This document shows positions 35,671-46,926 of a DNA stretch of 64,000 nt, in pieces (position 1 is the stretch's first letter; each line of letters opens with the position of its first letter). The position numbers were made by a program, and so were the translations under genes. Origin of the DNA: Pempheris klunzingeri (taxonomy: Eukaryota; Chordata; Actinopteri; Acropomatiformes; Pempheridae). The stretch is taken from NCBI RefSeq assembly GCF_042242105.1, contig NC_092027.1, positions 14,361,721-14,425,720 on the forward strand, read 5' to 3'. The notes under the pieces were generated by a model, which saw only the letters and a list, made by a program, of their open reading frames with translations, was not told the DNA's origin and ran no database searches.

Positions 35671-37443
35671 TGATAGTGACAAATGATCCCAATATCCAGT
35701 TATGGACTTTACATGTTTTTCTGCAGATTTGAGAGTTTGTCTATTTACTCTTGAGGTGGGGAAATTGTTGTTGTTATTGATCTGTTTTTTTAAAGAAGGG
35801 GCAAATAAAAAAAAAAGACAAAATCACTGAGAGCATAAAGCACTCGCCTAGCACATGATTTCCTTATTAGAGGCCTGGTAATTTGATGCCTGTTAGTCAG
35901 TCTCGCCTTTTAGATTGCTGGTGGGGCATAAAACATCTGCGGAGCCGACACCGTTGGGAGTACTTAAAAAAGAGGAAGTGTTCCTGATTGTTGTCTTTTT
36001 GTTCCACAACTTTCACTTTACACTTAATTACAACACAATGAGTTGTTTGTAAATCACAAATTTAACACTCATCTCCCTTCATCTCACGTACGCGCACACA
36101 CAGAGACAGACAAGTCAGTGGTGGACATGTAGCTGCATATTTATAACACATTATAGTGGCGAAAGACATGATGAGGCTGTCATTGCTAAAGCCAGAAGAT
36201 CTGCAAACAAGCAGCGCTGCCTTCAAACCAGCAGGGAAAAACAGAACATCCACCTGGAAGAGAAGCAGTGGGCAAGTACAATCTACTTGGAAATGTTAAT
36301 TATCTTCCAAAGCTGAAAACAATATTTACCCTTTCAGCCATATTTGGCATGAACATTTGCGAACATACGTTAATTAGATTGACCCTAAATTATATTATAT
36401 GACAAAGAATGTGACTTTCCAGTAGCACCAGTGGACAGGAAAAGAGAATCAGTTCAGATTTTCGGTTGTCAGTGACAAATTCAGCTCCTTTTCTCAACTT
36501 CAAAGGACTTTTTCCCCTATACACACCTGAATAAAAGTAATTCTGAGCATGGAACACCGTAGTCACATCACAAGATCCTTCTTGGCAGAACCCCCACTTC
36601 GACTGGTCACACTGGTATTGTGGCTGGAGGACACTTCCACTGAAAAGCAAGTCCTCTTCGCAGAATCCCTTCACTGTGGTCAGTTATAGTGATGATGGAA
36701 GGAGGTGGATGACTGAGGAAAATGGAGCTGTGGGGGACGCCTGTTTTGTGGGACATGCTGTGAAGTGAATCTAGAGGATAAAGACGCCTGTGAAAAGGCC
36801 ACTGCATCACATTCTGGCATGAGGGAATGTGATTTTTCTTTTCATCTTGGAGACACAGAAAAAACCCGGAAAACAGATTCTGTTGAGCATGATTATGCAT
36901 GAGCATAATTTATTGAGCACAATTAGGCTCAATTCGGTCGGAAGTGTGTTCACTACAGTTTCTTTCACCAGCGATAACACAAATTCCAATTAGAATCAAA
37001 AACTAAAGTAGAAACATAGTGTATTTCCATTGTTTTTGTACTGCAGGAAATAACACCATCAACACCCAAAGAGGTGATGTCTTCAGGTGGTTTAAGTGTT
37101 TAATTTGCGACCGATTCTGTGGGTTCATTGAGTGCTTTCTGTGTGATTTCATTCATGAATGTCGGATTTTAATGTGGACCTCCTGCTGTGAATCAGGAAA
37201 TGTTCCCATATCTAAGTAAATTCACCACGGCTGCCGTCTTCTTCCGTTTCCATGGAGCTGGTCCACGATTTGCCTCTAGATGACATAATCACTTTATTCT
37301 CTCTCTGCTGTTCAGCCTCAGGAAAGACTGGGCTGTACTGTATTATTAAAACATTTATAAATTCTATTTCAGGGTAAATTTTTAAAACTTAAAGCTGCTA
37401 CAGTCAATATTTTTTTTGAACAAAGTATCAAAATGTGTTATGT

Positions 37444-37918
37444 GAAACTGTCAAGTCCTGTGCTAGGGCTGGACTCAAAAGCAGACTCTGGAGGCCGAAG
37501 CTGAGTAGAAAACAGGGTTTTTTTGAGAGAGGGTGAGTAGGGCAGGTGGTGAGAGGAAGATTGAGGCTAGAAATCTGAGAGTCCTGGCAGCAAGTGGAGG
37601 GAACAGGACACAAAGACGGGGGAAAGAAGTGTGCCTGGCTGGTGGAGATGGGAGACCTGGAGCATAGTAGAGATACATTTGTCAGGAAATGTCACATCGT
37701 CTATACCACTTGATGACTAACAAACTGGTGAAGAGTAGAGTGCTGGAGCGAGTTTAAATATTGTGTGTAGGTGATAGGATGGGCATCAGGTGTGCAGCTG
37801 AATGATCTGCAGATGAGTGATCTTCAGGCAGCTCCGTCCACACACACATGCACAAGACAAAAGGGAGGAGGGAAAACAGGAGGACAATGGGGAGACTGGA
37901 CAGACTCATAACAGAAAC
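37444..37918 (-). mobile_element. Solo LTR of an LTR retrotransposon
   Basis: A 465-base segment (37,449-37,913) starts TGTCAAG and ends ATAACA, with the TG...CA ends typical of LTRs. It is bracketed by the 5-bp direct repeat GAAAC (37,444-37,448 and 37,914-37,918). Read on the minus strand it begins TGTTATGAGTCTGTCC and has a TATA-like ATATTTAAAC about 165-185 bases in. No internal retroelement coding region is next to it, so it is a solo LTR. Confidence 0.75.
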
Positions 37919-39857
37919 TGGTCACTCGTGACTGGGCTCATTTTTTTGATTGCCCTTCAGTGCACGTAACCCCATTTCCAGTCAGAAAAGGCAACTGTAT
38001 TCAGCTAGAAAAGCCGCTCAATAAACCAACAATATGCTATCTGCCCAGCGCCAAGCAGACAGACAGACAAAGTCAGCAAATAGCTGGTGAACATGGTGCA
38101 GCGTGTAGCCTCTTCAGGGCCAGACATTTCCCCCAGGAGCTGGTGGAGACCACAACAGAACCAAGAGAAGTGCGAATATTGTAATTACATTCAACAGATG
38201 GCAAGAGACACTATTTTAAATGAATCATAATGTTGCTCTGTATCTGCTGGAAGTGTAACTGAGCATCTGTTTGCTTACAAGTTCAAGACGTCAATGCTGT
38301 ATTTACAATATGTTGCCGCTGCTCCCAAGTGGCCAAAAAATCTGGTTTAATGGGACTAGCGGCATCAGTGTCAGGCTCCTCGTACTGTCCAGTCATTCTC
38401 ATTGAGTCTCCTTAACGCTATTTGTTTCCTACTATGACAAGTCAAACTATCTGCTGTGAAGAATTTCAGATGTCAGTGATGTCATGCTGCATTTAGACTA
38501 ACTTGATACATTAGGCTATTCTCATAAATCTGCATTACTGTCAGCACATAGCCTTGATCAGTCACCAACAGCGCTGTATATCCTGTTTAGTTTGCAGCAG
38601 GTATCACAAAAGACAGATTGTTCCTCACCTCCAGTTTGCATGCAGCCTTATGCTTATTCAGGGAATTTTCATCTCTCCTGTTCAACCCTCTCATGGGGAG
38701 CATGTGGCAGGTCAGCTTTCCAAAATGTAACAGATATTAAAAACCCATTATTAAGCAGCAAATTCACTAGTGCCATAGTGTGTTGAGCCGCTGAGAGAAC
38801 TGCTGAACAGGAGCTCCGTATAATGTCTCCAGGCTCTGGAAAGCGAGTAATTGAAGCAAACAGGTGAAGAGGAAGGAGCTCAAGCTCAGATTGAGATCTT
38901 TATTTTTATCTATTGTATTTTAACACTTTTCAACTGTGCTGGGAGGGAAAAAGCTCACCATGTGGCTTGGAGAGAAATAGACATTTGTATTTGTTCATTC
39001 TGCTCGGATCATTTTTTTAATCTTCCCAACCTTGATGAAAAACGATTCTGGCACATTTGCGTGAGGTTGAAAGCAATAAATTTAATTACAGCTATGAGTC
39101 ATCTGCCAAAAAGGACGTATTCTCAAACAACAAAAGCAAAGTCAGGTGGTTACAGTTAAGACCTGTGGTCTGTCAGTGGTTAGGATTTGGCCAATATTTT
39201 GTTAAAATAATTTCTAACCCTTAGGTTAGGTAGATTAGAACCTCTCTATTACTTCAACTAGATTCTGCTGTAGAAACTGTAGAAATTTGTATTCACCTCA
39301 GAATTACTTCACCACTACAGGAACCAAGGCAGGGTGAAATTGCATGAGGACTTCAGAGGCAGAAAAGGTGGTGTAATGACTTTTAGTAAACCTCCCCAAC
39401 AAGCACATGCACGGGCAACAGACATGTTGACAAATTAATCTCTTTCCGTTGGCATGTCTCTGGGAATCACTTGGTAATCTGCGAAAGCCTACAGAACATC
39501 TCAGCAGCAGAAGCATGACGTTCTCTTACTTGTTTAATTATACAACAGCTACATGTGTTTGGCAGCCAGATGGACAGTGAAGAACAAGCCCAGATTCACG
39601 TCACCAGACACATCAATCACTGGTGTGTGAGGAGAAGGGGAGGGGCTGATGGATGTTGGGGAAACTCTGATGCCATGTCGGGGTAGGGAAGCCTGTTTGG
39701 TCTACTGTTTAAACAGACTAAACTCTGACAGCCCAGAAATTATCTACCTTAAAATAAAAATTCACTTCAATTTGCAGGCAGCACATTACTCTTTTGGCCA
39801 GAATTAATTTCTGTCAGCAGGTTTGCTCTTCTTAGAATACACTGCTGTGATTTATTG

Positions 39858-39960
39858 CAGCAGTTCGCAACCTATTGTAAGGATCATGACCCTCCCTCAA
39901 AAGGTTTGCAAGATAAATCTAATAGGTCAAGAGGTAGTCGTATAAATTTATATTTCAATA
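39858..39960 (+). mobile_element. hAT-like element fragment
   Basis: CAGCAGTTCGCAACCTATTG and the following ATGACCCTCCCTCAAAAGG and TTTGCAAGATAAATCTAATAGG match, with decay, the hAT-type repeat CAGTGGTTCTCAACCT...GGGTCGC...AAGATAAATC. The far end is not seen. Confidence 0.5.
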
Positions 39961-42900
39961 ATTTGCTAAAATATTTGCTTTTTTATTGTGAATTCTGCAC
40001 TAAATTACTTGAACTGGTAGATGTACAGTGTGCAACCTGTCACACATTAAAATAGTGGTTTAATGGACTTATGGAACAAAGGAAGGAAAACATACACCCA
40101 GTGAGGTTTGTTTCTATGCAGCACTAACATTTCTAAACCTCAGGGCTCACTTCCTGTTATATTAGCTAGATAGAACTGAATTAGCAATAACAAAGTTACC
40201 CATTAATCTACACACAAGGCTGTTTGTTGATAATATCACAAATAGCTTAAACTCTTCAGAGTCTCGGACTGCCCGTCAGCGTCAAAGACACAAACACAAA
40301 GAAAGCAAGCTAAACAGTTTTAATGGGAAACACAAAGGTAAAATGAAAAGTAGTAAAAAACGGCCATTTGACCCCAAGACTCTGGAGGGTTAATGGACTT
40401 CCTGTTTCTGGCTTTAGAGACGCTTTCACATCAGATAAAACTAATTTTATGTCAAATGAACAACACTATGTCAGCATAAGATATAGTTTTCTTCTGAAGA
40501 ACCGTGTCCTTTAAATATTCAGTCCATGCATGTCCATCTACCAGCGCAAGTTTTCTTAGATAAGAAACACAAGATGGTGTCCCTGCTGTCAGTGCTGTGA
40601 GAGCACCCTGAAGGCAGTGCTCACCTCAGCAAACAAGGTCCACTTACAGAAACAGAGGTAAAATATGCTGCTGCGACAGCTGCATGGTTATTGCTCCAAT
40701 ATTCTGAAACATACAGTAACTAAGAACGGCTGCAAAATCTGTTGTATCTGCAGTTTATTTAATTAAAGCAGTCCAAAAACTTGCTAATTTTTTTCAGTGT
40801 TTATATTAGACAGTTTTTTTTATTATTATTATTACAAATGCATAGAATATACTTACAGGTACTTATACCCCAAAATAGAAGTGTCAAAGTTGCTTTTTTG
40901 GGTTTTTGTTAGCTATGTGAATCTGCCACCAGGGGGCATCTGAGATACTCCCCTTCACCTGCACCTACTGTACATTCAAGCATCTTAAAACTGCTCATTT
41001 GGTATTATGTTAAATGTAATCTCCAGCTATTAAATATGTTAAATTGGCTATTTAACAGTGAATTCAAAAACCACAGAAACCAACCAAAAAAAGGCAAACT
41101 TAAACTATTCATCATGTGCCTACTTAAACATCAGCATTTTAATTTCACAAATGCAAAACAATATTACTGTCATGGTCGAAAAGTTGGATCCTACTTGCAA
41201 TTAATCTTGTTTCAAATGAGAAGCATGTTTCAATATAAATGCTCATTAATCACCATTGGTAATGAGAGACAAAATGACCCTGCTTAATGTACTGCAGATA
41301 ATGAAATAACCAGAGAAGGATCAATTCATCTCAGACCCTGTAAACTACACTAAATCTTCTGCAATCCATATAATTTTACCACCCATTGATGTTCCAACAC
41401 AGAGCTTTGTTATAATTAAAAGTTAACCACTGTGTCCATTTGTGCCATCTCGAACATTTGTCATGTCTTTTGGTGATTAGAACAGTTTGTGCGAATATGT
41501 TGCTACAAGGTGTAATTGAACTCAAAACAAAAGATTAGTCATGATAATGGTGAGTTTTAGTATCATATGCTACAGAAAATTAGTGAACAGCTGTATCATG
41601 CACACTTTTCATTCAGAAAGTGTTCATAAGCCATTGTTTTGCAGGTGTAAGAGAGTAATGATTTACCACTGGCCTGTACTCATAGACATTTACCACATCT
41701 CTTTTGCTTTCCTGCTCTCTACCCCTTTTAAATATGCTAATAGCTGCATTTCTATTGATTGAGAAGTCCGTGTAGGGAGGAAAAGTTTACCTCAAAGAAC
41801 AGGAAGTCAAAATAAGCTTAACCTCAATTCCCCAAAACTGCCAGTAGTGATGATTTCAAGATTATGTGGCATTTGAGAAGCTGAGAACAGACTTTTAGGA
41901 TGACATCCTCTCTCATATTGCTATCGAGGAGATGATTTAACGTTGGTTCTTAATAGCAAAGGGCCTCGCCAGATGTACCTTTTATTACTATTTATAGCCA
42001 AGCCAGATTGGATGAGCAGTTTCCTTTGAAATCCTCCATAAATATTTATTGTCTGAAATTTCACACAGCGCATCAATTTTTCTATTATGAGAGATGGAAC
42101 AAAGCACAGATTTAGGACAGTCAGGATATTTGGAAAACACAGAATATGTTTAATTAATAGCCTGTTTCCTTTAATGAGGTTACAGAGCAATTTGATTTCT
42201 CCTGTGGTACATAAAGTATATTAATTGGGAAAACTAAGTAGCATTGATGAAAAATTGAAAGAAATGCTATTCAAGAATTGATTTGGAGAGAAAATATGTG
42301 TGCATACATTTGCCTGCCATGGATTGTGCACTACCATACGTTTAATTGTGTGCATTTCACTATATTTGCATTATGATTGCTGGAAGCTCAAACACGCAGA
42401 AACGTTCTAATGAACCTGCCACAGCAGCATTTGCGGCTCCATTATTGCTTCCTTCCTGATTCAAGGCTATGCTGAAGTGAACCAAGATAGGGTTGAATGT
42501 TTTGCAAAGTATCACCAGATAAGGAGGAAAGACAGCAGCATTAGTAAGGCATGGGGGAGGCCTAAGAGATAAAGTGAAAGTGCCTAAGAGAAAGCGGAAA
42601 AAAACCCAGCCAAGCTTGTTTTGTTTTGGCTGCAGTGTTTCTCTTTGCTTCTGTACAGATATTACAGACATTCTTAATGGTTACATACATGCACTGCAGT
42701 GGTCGAAGTGGTTGCAATCAACACACTTTGACTTAGTTGATTGTTCATATAACACAATGCAGTTACTGGCCGACAACAGCAGAATAACAGTGCAAAAAAT
42801 GGCACAATACTTCAAAAATTCAGTATATTTTATCAACTGTGCTTATAAAACAGTTGAGCAAATAAAAACGTTGATCACTATGATGGTGATATCATAATGT

Positions 42901-43128
42901 TTATCTTATACAAAACATATATTACATTACATAAAGTATCAAAATACACAATAAGGAACATTAGTGCAGTAATAACACACTTCGTCAGCAGCATACAGTA
43001 AAATCACATTTGAAATTGCTCATAAAGCACTACATACAAATACAGTGGAAATGTGTGTATGTGCCTCTAAACTTCTTCCGGTATCAACAAAGAAGACCTG
43101 GTCAACATTCTGGCATCAACGAGGACAG

Positions 43129-43134
43129 TTTATT
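43129..43134 (-). terminator. tfpi2: tfpi2 polyadenylation signal
   Basis: AATAAA on the minus strand, 67 bases after the stop codon. Confidence 0.75.
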
Positions 43135-43200
43135 AAATGTTAGTTTCCATGAAGGGCTTGTCCAAGGCAGCGAGAGTCCCTGAGAACGAGTATCAGGCGT

Positions 43201-43283
43201 CTACGCCTGCAAGAAAGTAATGTGATTATTTCTATTCCGTCTCATGCGACGACCTTTTCTTTGGCTTGCGTGTTTTTTCCCTC
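43201..43283 (-). CDS. tfpi2: tfpi2 exon 5 (basic C-terminal tail)
   Basis: 83 bases: completes a glycine codon, then GKKHASQRKGRRMRRNR and a short end, with stop TAG at 43,203-43,201. The acceptor CAG ends at 43,284. The high density of Lys and Arg fits the matrix/heparin-binding tail of the family. Confidence 0.85.
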
Positions 43284-45085
43284 CTGGAACAAAGAAACAA
43301 GTGTATAACAGCTCATCAGTATGATAACCTGAAACTCTACTGTTGACAATCTATACTCATAATTAAATAGGAATTTCTAGAGTCAGATTTCACTTGGTTG
43401 CAACACAAAAATAGTTTAGAGGACATCAACCCCTGAATCTATGCTAATGGGTTCTTTAGATGCCAAGCAGTTTTTAAGCCTGATAATGAAATCAGCTAAG
43501 CATTATTTGAGCTCCTCCTTATCCCCCTCTGGCTTTCTGAATTCTCTCCAAACTCAAATCAACAAGTTGCTCTGACTCACAATCCAAATATTATTGAATT
43601 AAGAAGTCTGCAAATTCCCCTCATCTTCAGTTACTGGCTTCATTGAGGACACATACGTTCCATGCTCACACACCTTTAACACACACGTCCATGCAATTCT
43701 GTCTGGAGACAAAGTTGTTGCTGCTCCCTCCGCAGCCCGAGTAGACGAACTCCTCGCACATCTTGGTGGCTGTGTTGTAGTAATAGCGAGGAATGGAGGC
43801 TGAACACTTCCCTTTGTCCAGAGGGTCCAGGCAGAGCACGGGGACAGCTGGAGGATTAGAAACAAAGCACAAAACAACCACAATAAGAATTTTTAAGTCT
43901 TTTTTTCCTTCAGACTGTTAAATCATTTCCTTATGAGTGAAATATCTTTCTACATGGTGCATTCCCAGAAAGGAAGCATTCTTTTCACACGCCGAACACA
44001 TGAAGCTCTTTCTCAGAGGGGTCACTAAATGGTACCAGAAATGCTTGTTTGTTTCATCTTTCTTAACTTCATAACTTAATCCAGACTTTCTAATTAGAAT
44101 CACGCCTGGTATGTCCGTTTTTAGCAGTACTATTGCCACATTGTAGTCTGTGCATACAGAAGTGGCAGTGAGCATCGCTTCAGGATTACTCAGTGGCATC
44201 AAAGACAATGAGTTTGTACTAACTTTTTCGTGGACTGCAGTACTCCATGCAAGAGGTGAGGTCTTGGAAACGGTTGGAATTGCCCTGGCAGCCACCGTAA
44301 TAAAAGGACTCACACTGCATGGTGGTCATGTTGAAGAAGTAGCGGCGAAAGAGGGCACGGCAGGGTCCCTCCTCTTTAGGAAACCTGCAGATTTGGGGAA
44401 TTTCTGGGGAGGAGAATGACAAGATTTGAAGTTGGGATTAGATCAAGCAGCATCTTAAGGTGTGTGTGCACCTTTTGCACGACAAGAACAAAGACTAAAA
44501 AGTCCAGAATGAAATGTGCACTTCTTTCTTATAGATATAGAACACTCAGAGTAAAACCACACCCAGTACACATTCAATAACTTTCAGAGGAGGGCAAGGT
44601 CACCATCATCTTAAGTGTATACTCAACACACTGACTTCTTACTTGGGATTCTGAAGCATGTTTTCTGGCACTCCTGGTAACTCTTGAAGTTATTGGCGTT
44701 TCCTTGGCACCCTCCGTAGTAGAAAATCTCGCATTTTTGGGTGATAGTGTTGTAGTAGTAGCGCTCAATATCTGCCCTGCAAGGTCCCTCCTCCACTGGA
44801 AGGAGACAGACGCCTGAAAACATCAAAGACACTGTTACTAGAAAGGCGAAATCACCATAGAAAATTATAGCAATTAAGCTTTTGAACACTATGATACCAG
44901 CACGCTTTGCGCCTGAGGCCACAAGAGGACCAAAGATTATAGATTTTAAAGTGTTTCCAAAAGTTCGGTAAAAAGATTGAGGAATAGGGATTAATAAAAG
45001 ATCCTGTTAGGTTACCTTTGGGTGACAACGCAAAAACGTTGTAAAAGGAAAAAAGAGTAAATAGCGCCAATATGCAAAACTCCAT
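43201..45085 (-). CDS. tfpi2: Tissue factor pathway inhibitor 2
   Basis: Secreted Kunitz-type serine protease inhibitor associated with the extracellular matrix. Five coding exons (45085-45016, 44813-44643, 44403-44224, 43847-43674, 43283-43201) give 225 residues; the human protein has 235. All introns are in phase 1, as usual for Kunitz modules. Residues 1-21 form a signal peptide. Kunitz 1 is C26-C76 with P1 residue R36, Kunitz 2 is C86-C136 with P1 R96, and Kunitz 3 is C146-C196 with P1 S156. Each has six cysteines and a (Y/S)GGC or SGC core. N105 (NMT) is a glycosylation site. The tail after 198 is basic (GGKKHASQRKGRRMRRNRNN), matching the heparin-binding tail of TFPI2. Its position between calcr and gngt1 separates it from tfpi, which neighbours calcrl in mammals. 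Confidence 0.95.
43674..43847 (-). CDS. tfpi2: tfpi2 exon 4 (Kunitz domain 3)
   Basis: 174 bases, phase 1 to 1. It encodes VPVLCLDPLDKGKCSASIPR and then YYYNTATKMCEEFVYSGCGG. P1 is serine, as in the human third domain, so weak inhibition of trypsin-like proteases is expected. Donor GTGTGT at 43,673. Confidence 0.93.
44224..44403 (-). CDS. tfpi2: tfpi2 exon 3 (Kunitz domain 2)
   Basis: 180 bases, phase 1 to 1. It encodes ICRFPKEEGPCRALFRRYFF, then NMTTMQCESFYYGGCQGNSN. P1 is arginine, with a canonical GPCRA loop; as I recall, the human second domain has a non-canonical acidic P1. Donor GTTAGT at 44,223. Confidence 0.93.
44643..44813 (-). CDS. tfpi2: tfpi2 exon 2 (Kunitz domain 1)
   Basis: 171 bases, phase 1 to 1. 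It encodes VCLLPVEEGPCRADIERYYY and on through FYYGGCQGNANNFKSYQEC. P1 is arginine after GPC, as in the inhibitory first domain of human TFPI2. Donor GTAAGA at 44,642. Confidence 0.94.
45016..45085 (-). CDS. tfpi2: tfpi2 exon 1 (signal peptide)
   Basis: 70 coding bases: MEFCILALFTLFSFYNVFAL and then SPK, phase 1 end. Donor GTAACC at 45,015. The TATA box 60 bases upstream supports this start. Confidence 0.9.
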
Positions 45086-45145
45086 CGTGCAACTTTTGCT
45101 CCGACTCCAACTTTTCTGCTTTGGAGACCATCCCAGCCTGATCCA

Positions 45146-45153
45146 CTTTTATA
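45146..45153 (-). promoter_or_regulatory. tfpi2: tfpi2 TATA box
   Basis: TATAAAAG on the minus strand about 60 bases before the ATG. A transcription start near 45,120 would leave a 5' UTR of about 35 bases. Confidence 0.8.
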
Positions 45154-45168
45154 GCTCAGTGAAGTATT

Positions 45169-45178
45169 TCCCAGGGGA
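45169..45178. promoter_or_regulatory. EBF-type palindrome upstream of the tfpi2 TATA box
   Basis: TCCCAGGGGA fits the TCCCNNGGGA consensus of early B-cell factors and lies 16 bases upstream of the TATA box. Function is inferred from the motif only. Confidence 0.35.
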
Positions 45179-45179
45179 A

Positions 45180-46230
45180 ATTTAGGGGCGGGGAAGTAGT
45201 GACTCATTTCCATAATAGAGTTGGCTACATTAGAACGGTGATGAATTTATTAATGACATCAGAGAGAGTTTTGTGTTGTAATATTTGCGCAACGGATTGT
45301 CAATGTAGTGACTAAGGACATATTCAGCCCAAATGAAATGACAATAGAGAGTTCTCTCTCCTGTAGCAGAGTCACACATCTGTCGTCAGTGGCCACTGAG
45401 GATGATGATGATGATGATGGTGTACAGAGATGGCCCCACAGCATCCTGGCAATTTTTCTACGGGACCCGTTTTTTTTTTAGTCTCTAAGGAACAGACAGT
45501 CTTATGAAACAGTAACTTCTTCTTACATGACTGATGCATCCTGCCAAGTTCCCATCATACACCCGTCTGACTGGATCTGAACTCAAGCCACCCCCCCTCC
45601 TCACCCCCACCATCACCACCACCTACAACTAGTTACACACACACTTTCACTCAGAGCCTCAAAGCACTCTGTCTTACATCTCCAACCTTGTGATCTGTTA
45701 TCCTTTTTTTTGTTTATCTTAATGACTGCAGCCGCCTCCAAAATTCGTTCAAGGAAACAATAATGTCCTGCTCCACTCAGCGTTCAAGGACCCCATTCCT
45801 TAGACTGAAAAGCAGCGCTACATGAAAAGTGAAATAGAAATGCACAATAAAATATGGCTGTTTGATGTCACGTAACTGCATAATTCATGATTCTCCATCA
45901 ACTACTGAGGATGTTACTGGAAAACTGCCGTGCAGTCATGTTTAGAACAATGATGTGTCTCCATCTTGACAGGTGGAGGCTAAATACAGATTAGCCGTCT
46001 TATCAAAGTGACCTGTTACATGAGGCACCACCCCTTAACCCATTTCTGAATATGAGAAAAAGCAGAGTCTAAATGGTACAAATCCAAAATTCTAATCAGT
46101 AATATACAGCAAATACAGCCTCTGGTTGTACTTTATTATTCACAAGAGCCCAAAAAGACACCTGTGTGATTCACTGTCCCTTTTGATAGCATACTTCAGA
46201 TACTGGTGTGATCATACAGTGGGGCCTCAT
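45180..46230. other. Intergenic region between divergent tfpi2 and gngt1
   Basis: About 1.05 kb with no gene. It separates the minus-strand tfpi2 start from the plus-strand gngt1 start and must contain both upstream control regions. A C-rich patch lies near 45,590-45,625. Confidence 0.7.
45401..45420. repeat. (GAT)n microsatellite
   Basis: Six GAT units between the tfpi2 and gngt1 promoters. Confidence 0.9.
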
Positions 46231-46232
46231 TT

Positions 46233-46270
46233 TAATCAGATTAGCGGATTAGGATTGTTTATGCAGATTA
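46233..46270. promoter_or_regulatory. gngt1: Cluster of CRX/OTX-type GATTA motifs
   Basis: Four homeodomain cores occur in 38 bases: TAATC (46,233), AGATTA (46,238), GGATTA (46,246) and AGATTA (46,265). GGATTA/TAATCC is the binding core of CRX, the main activator of photoreceptor genes. The cluster lies directly upstream of the TATA-like box of a rod gene. Confidence 0.65.
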
Positions 46271-46271
46271 C

Positions 46272-46278
46272 TTTATAA
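46272..46278 (+). promoter_or_regulatory. gngt1: gngt1 TATA-like box
   Basis: TTTATAA, placing transcription start at about 46,300. Confidence 0.55.
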
Positions 46279-46299
46279 CCCAGATTGAGGGAGAGGAGA

Positions 46300-46341
46300 G
46301 GGATTCTTCGGCAGGATTTCAGGGGTGAAGGACCGCTCCCT
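46300..46341 (+). other. gngt1: gngt1 non-coding exon 1
   Basis: A good donor (CT/GTAAGC) at 46,342 and the TATA-like box upstream define a short 5' UTR exon. The coding exon begins three bases after its own acceptor, so an upstream exon is required. The start is estimated. Confidence 0.6.
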
Positions 46342-46488
46342 GTAAGCATTCGTAAGTACATTCCCATTCTTTTGACTGAGTTTTGTAAACTTTGAGTTAG
46401 AATCCTTGAAGATCTTTTATCTATCACATGGTGGTGAAAATGTTTTGCAAAAGAAAAATGCTGAATGTTTCCTTTTTTTTGACAGAAC

Positions 46489-46584
46489 ATGCCAGTCATT
46501 AATGTAGATGACCTGACTGACAAGGACAAGGCTGTAATGGAAGTAAACCAACTTAAAATTGAAGTGAAACTTGAGAGGTGGTTG
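46489..46584 (+). CDS. gngt1: gngt1 first coding exon
   Basis: 32 codons from ATG at 46,489; the exon itself begins at 46,486. Ends in phase 0 with GAGAGGTGGTTG before GTAAGT. Confidence 0.95.
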
Positions 46585-46926
46585 GTAAGTTGTTTTTGCA
46601 CTAATGAATAGGTCAGTGCCTTTGTAGTTTTTAAAAAAACACCAGTGAAGAAATTAGGCTTGCAGACTTTTATCCATGACAAGTAATTTGTCGGCCTGTA
46701 ATTATACAAAGTGCAATCAATTCTATCAGGAGCAGCGTTTAAAACTGAAAATAAATGGCTGGATTAGACTGTCTGAACACCCTTTATCTGATCACTCTAG
46801 ACATCTAAATGCTGCGAGGAAATCAAGGACTACATTCAGGCCGGAGAAGATGAGGACATCCTCGTCAAAGGCATTGCAGAGGACAAGAACCCCTTCAAGG
46901 AGAAAGGTGGCTGTGTCATCTGCTAG
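46489..46926 (+). CDS. gngt1: Transducin gamma subunit, rod type
   Basis: Gamma subunit of the rod heterotrimeric G protein transducin; with the beta subunit it anchors the complex to outer-segment membranes. Two coding exons (46489-46584 and 46801-46926) give 73 residues; human GNGT1 has 74. The start MPVINVDDLTDKDKAVMEVN, the middle LTSKCCEEIKDYI and the end EDKNPFKEKGGCVIC are diagnostic. The C-terminal CVIC is a CaaX box, predicted to be farnesylated. Exon 2 is preceded by a CAG acceptor at 46,483-46,485, and the 216-base intron has GTAAGT and TAG borders. Position next to tfpi2 matches human synteny. Confidence 0.96.
46801..46926 (+). CDS. gngt1: gngt1 second coding exon
   Basis: 41 codons and stop TAG at 46,924-46,926. 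Encodes TSKCCEEIKDYIQAGEDEDI and the CaaX end. Acceptor TAG at 46,798-46,800. Confidence 0.95.
   Translation, partial: TSKCCEEIKDYIQAGEDEDILVKGIAEDKNPFKEKGGCVIC

Larger units (their letters stand above)
33266..43110. other. Intergenic region between calcr and tfpi2
   Basis: About 10 kb. Apart from the Tc1-like element, the solo LTR at 37,449, a hAT-like fragment near 39,858 and minor repeats, I see no gene. The open frames are short and without recognisable domains. Confidence 0.65.

Noticed and set aside
46236..46709. 157-codon minus-strand open frame
   Set aside because: Antisense of the gngt1 promoter and first coding exon.
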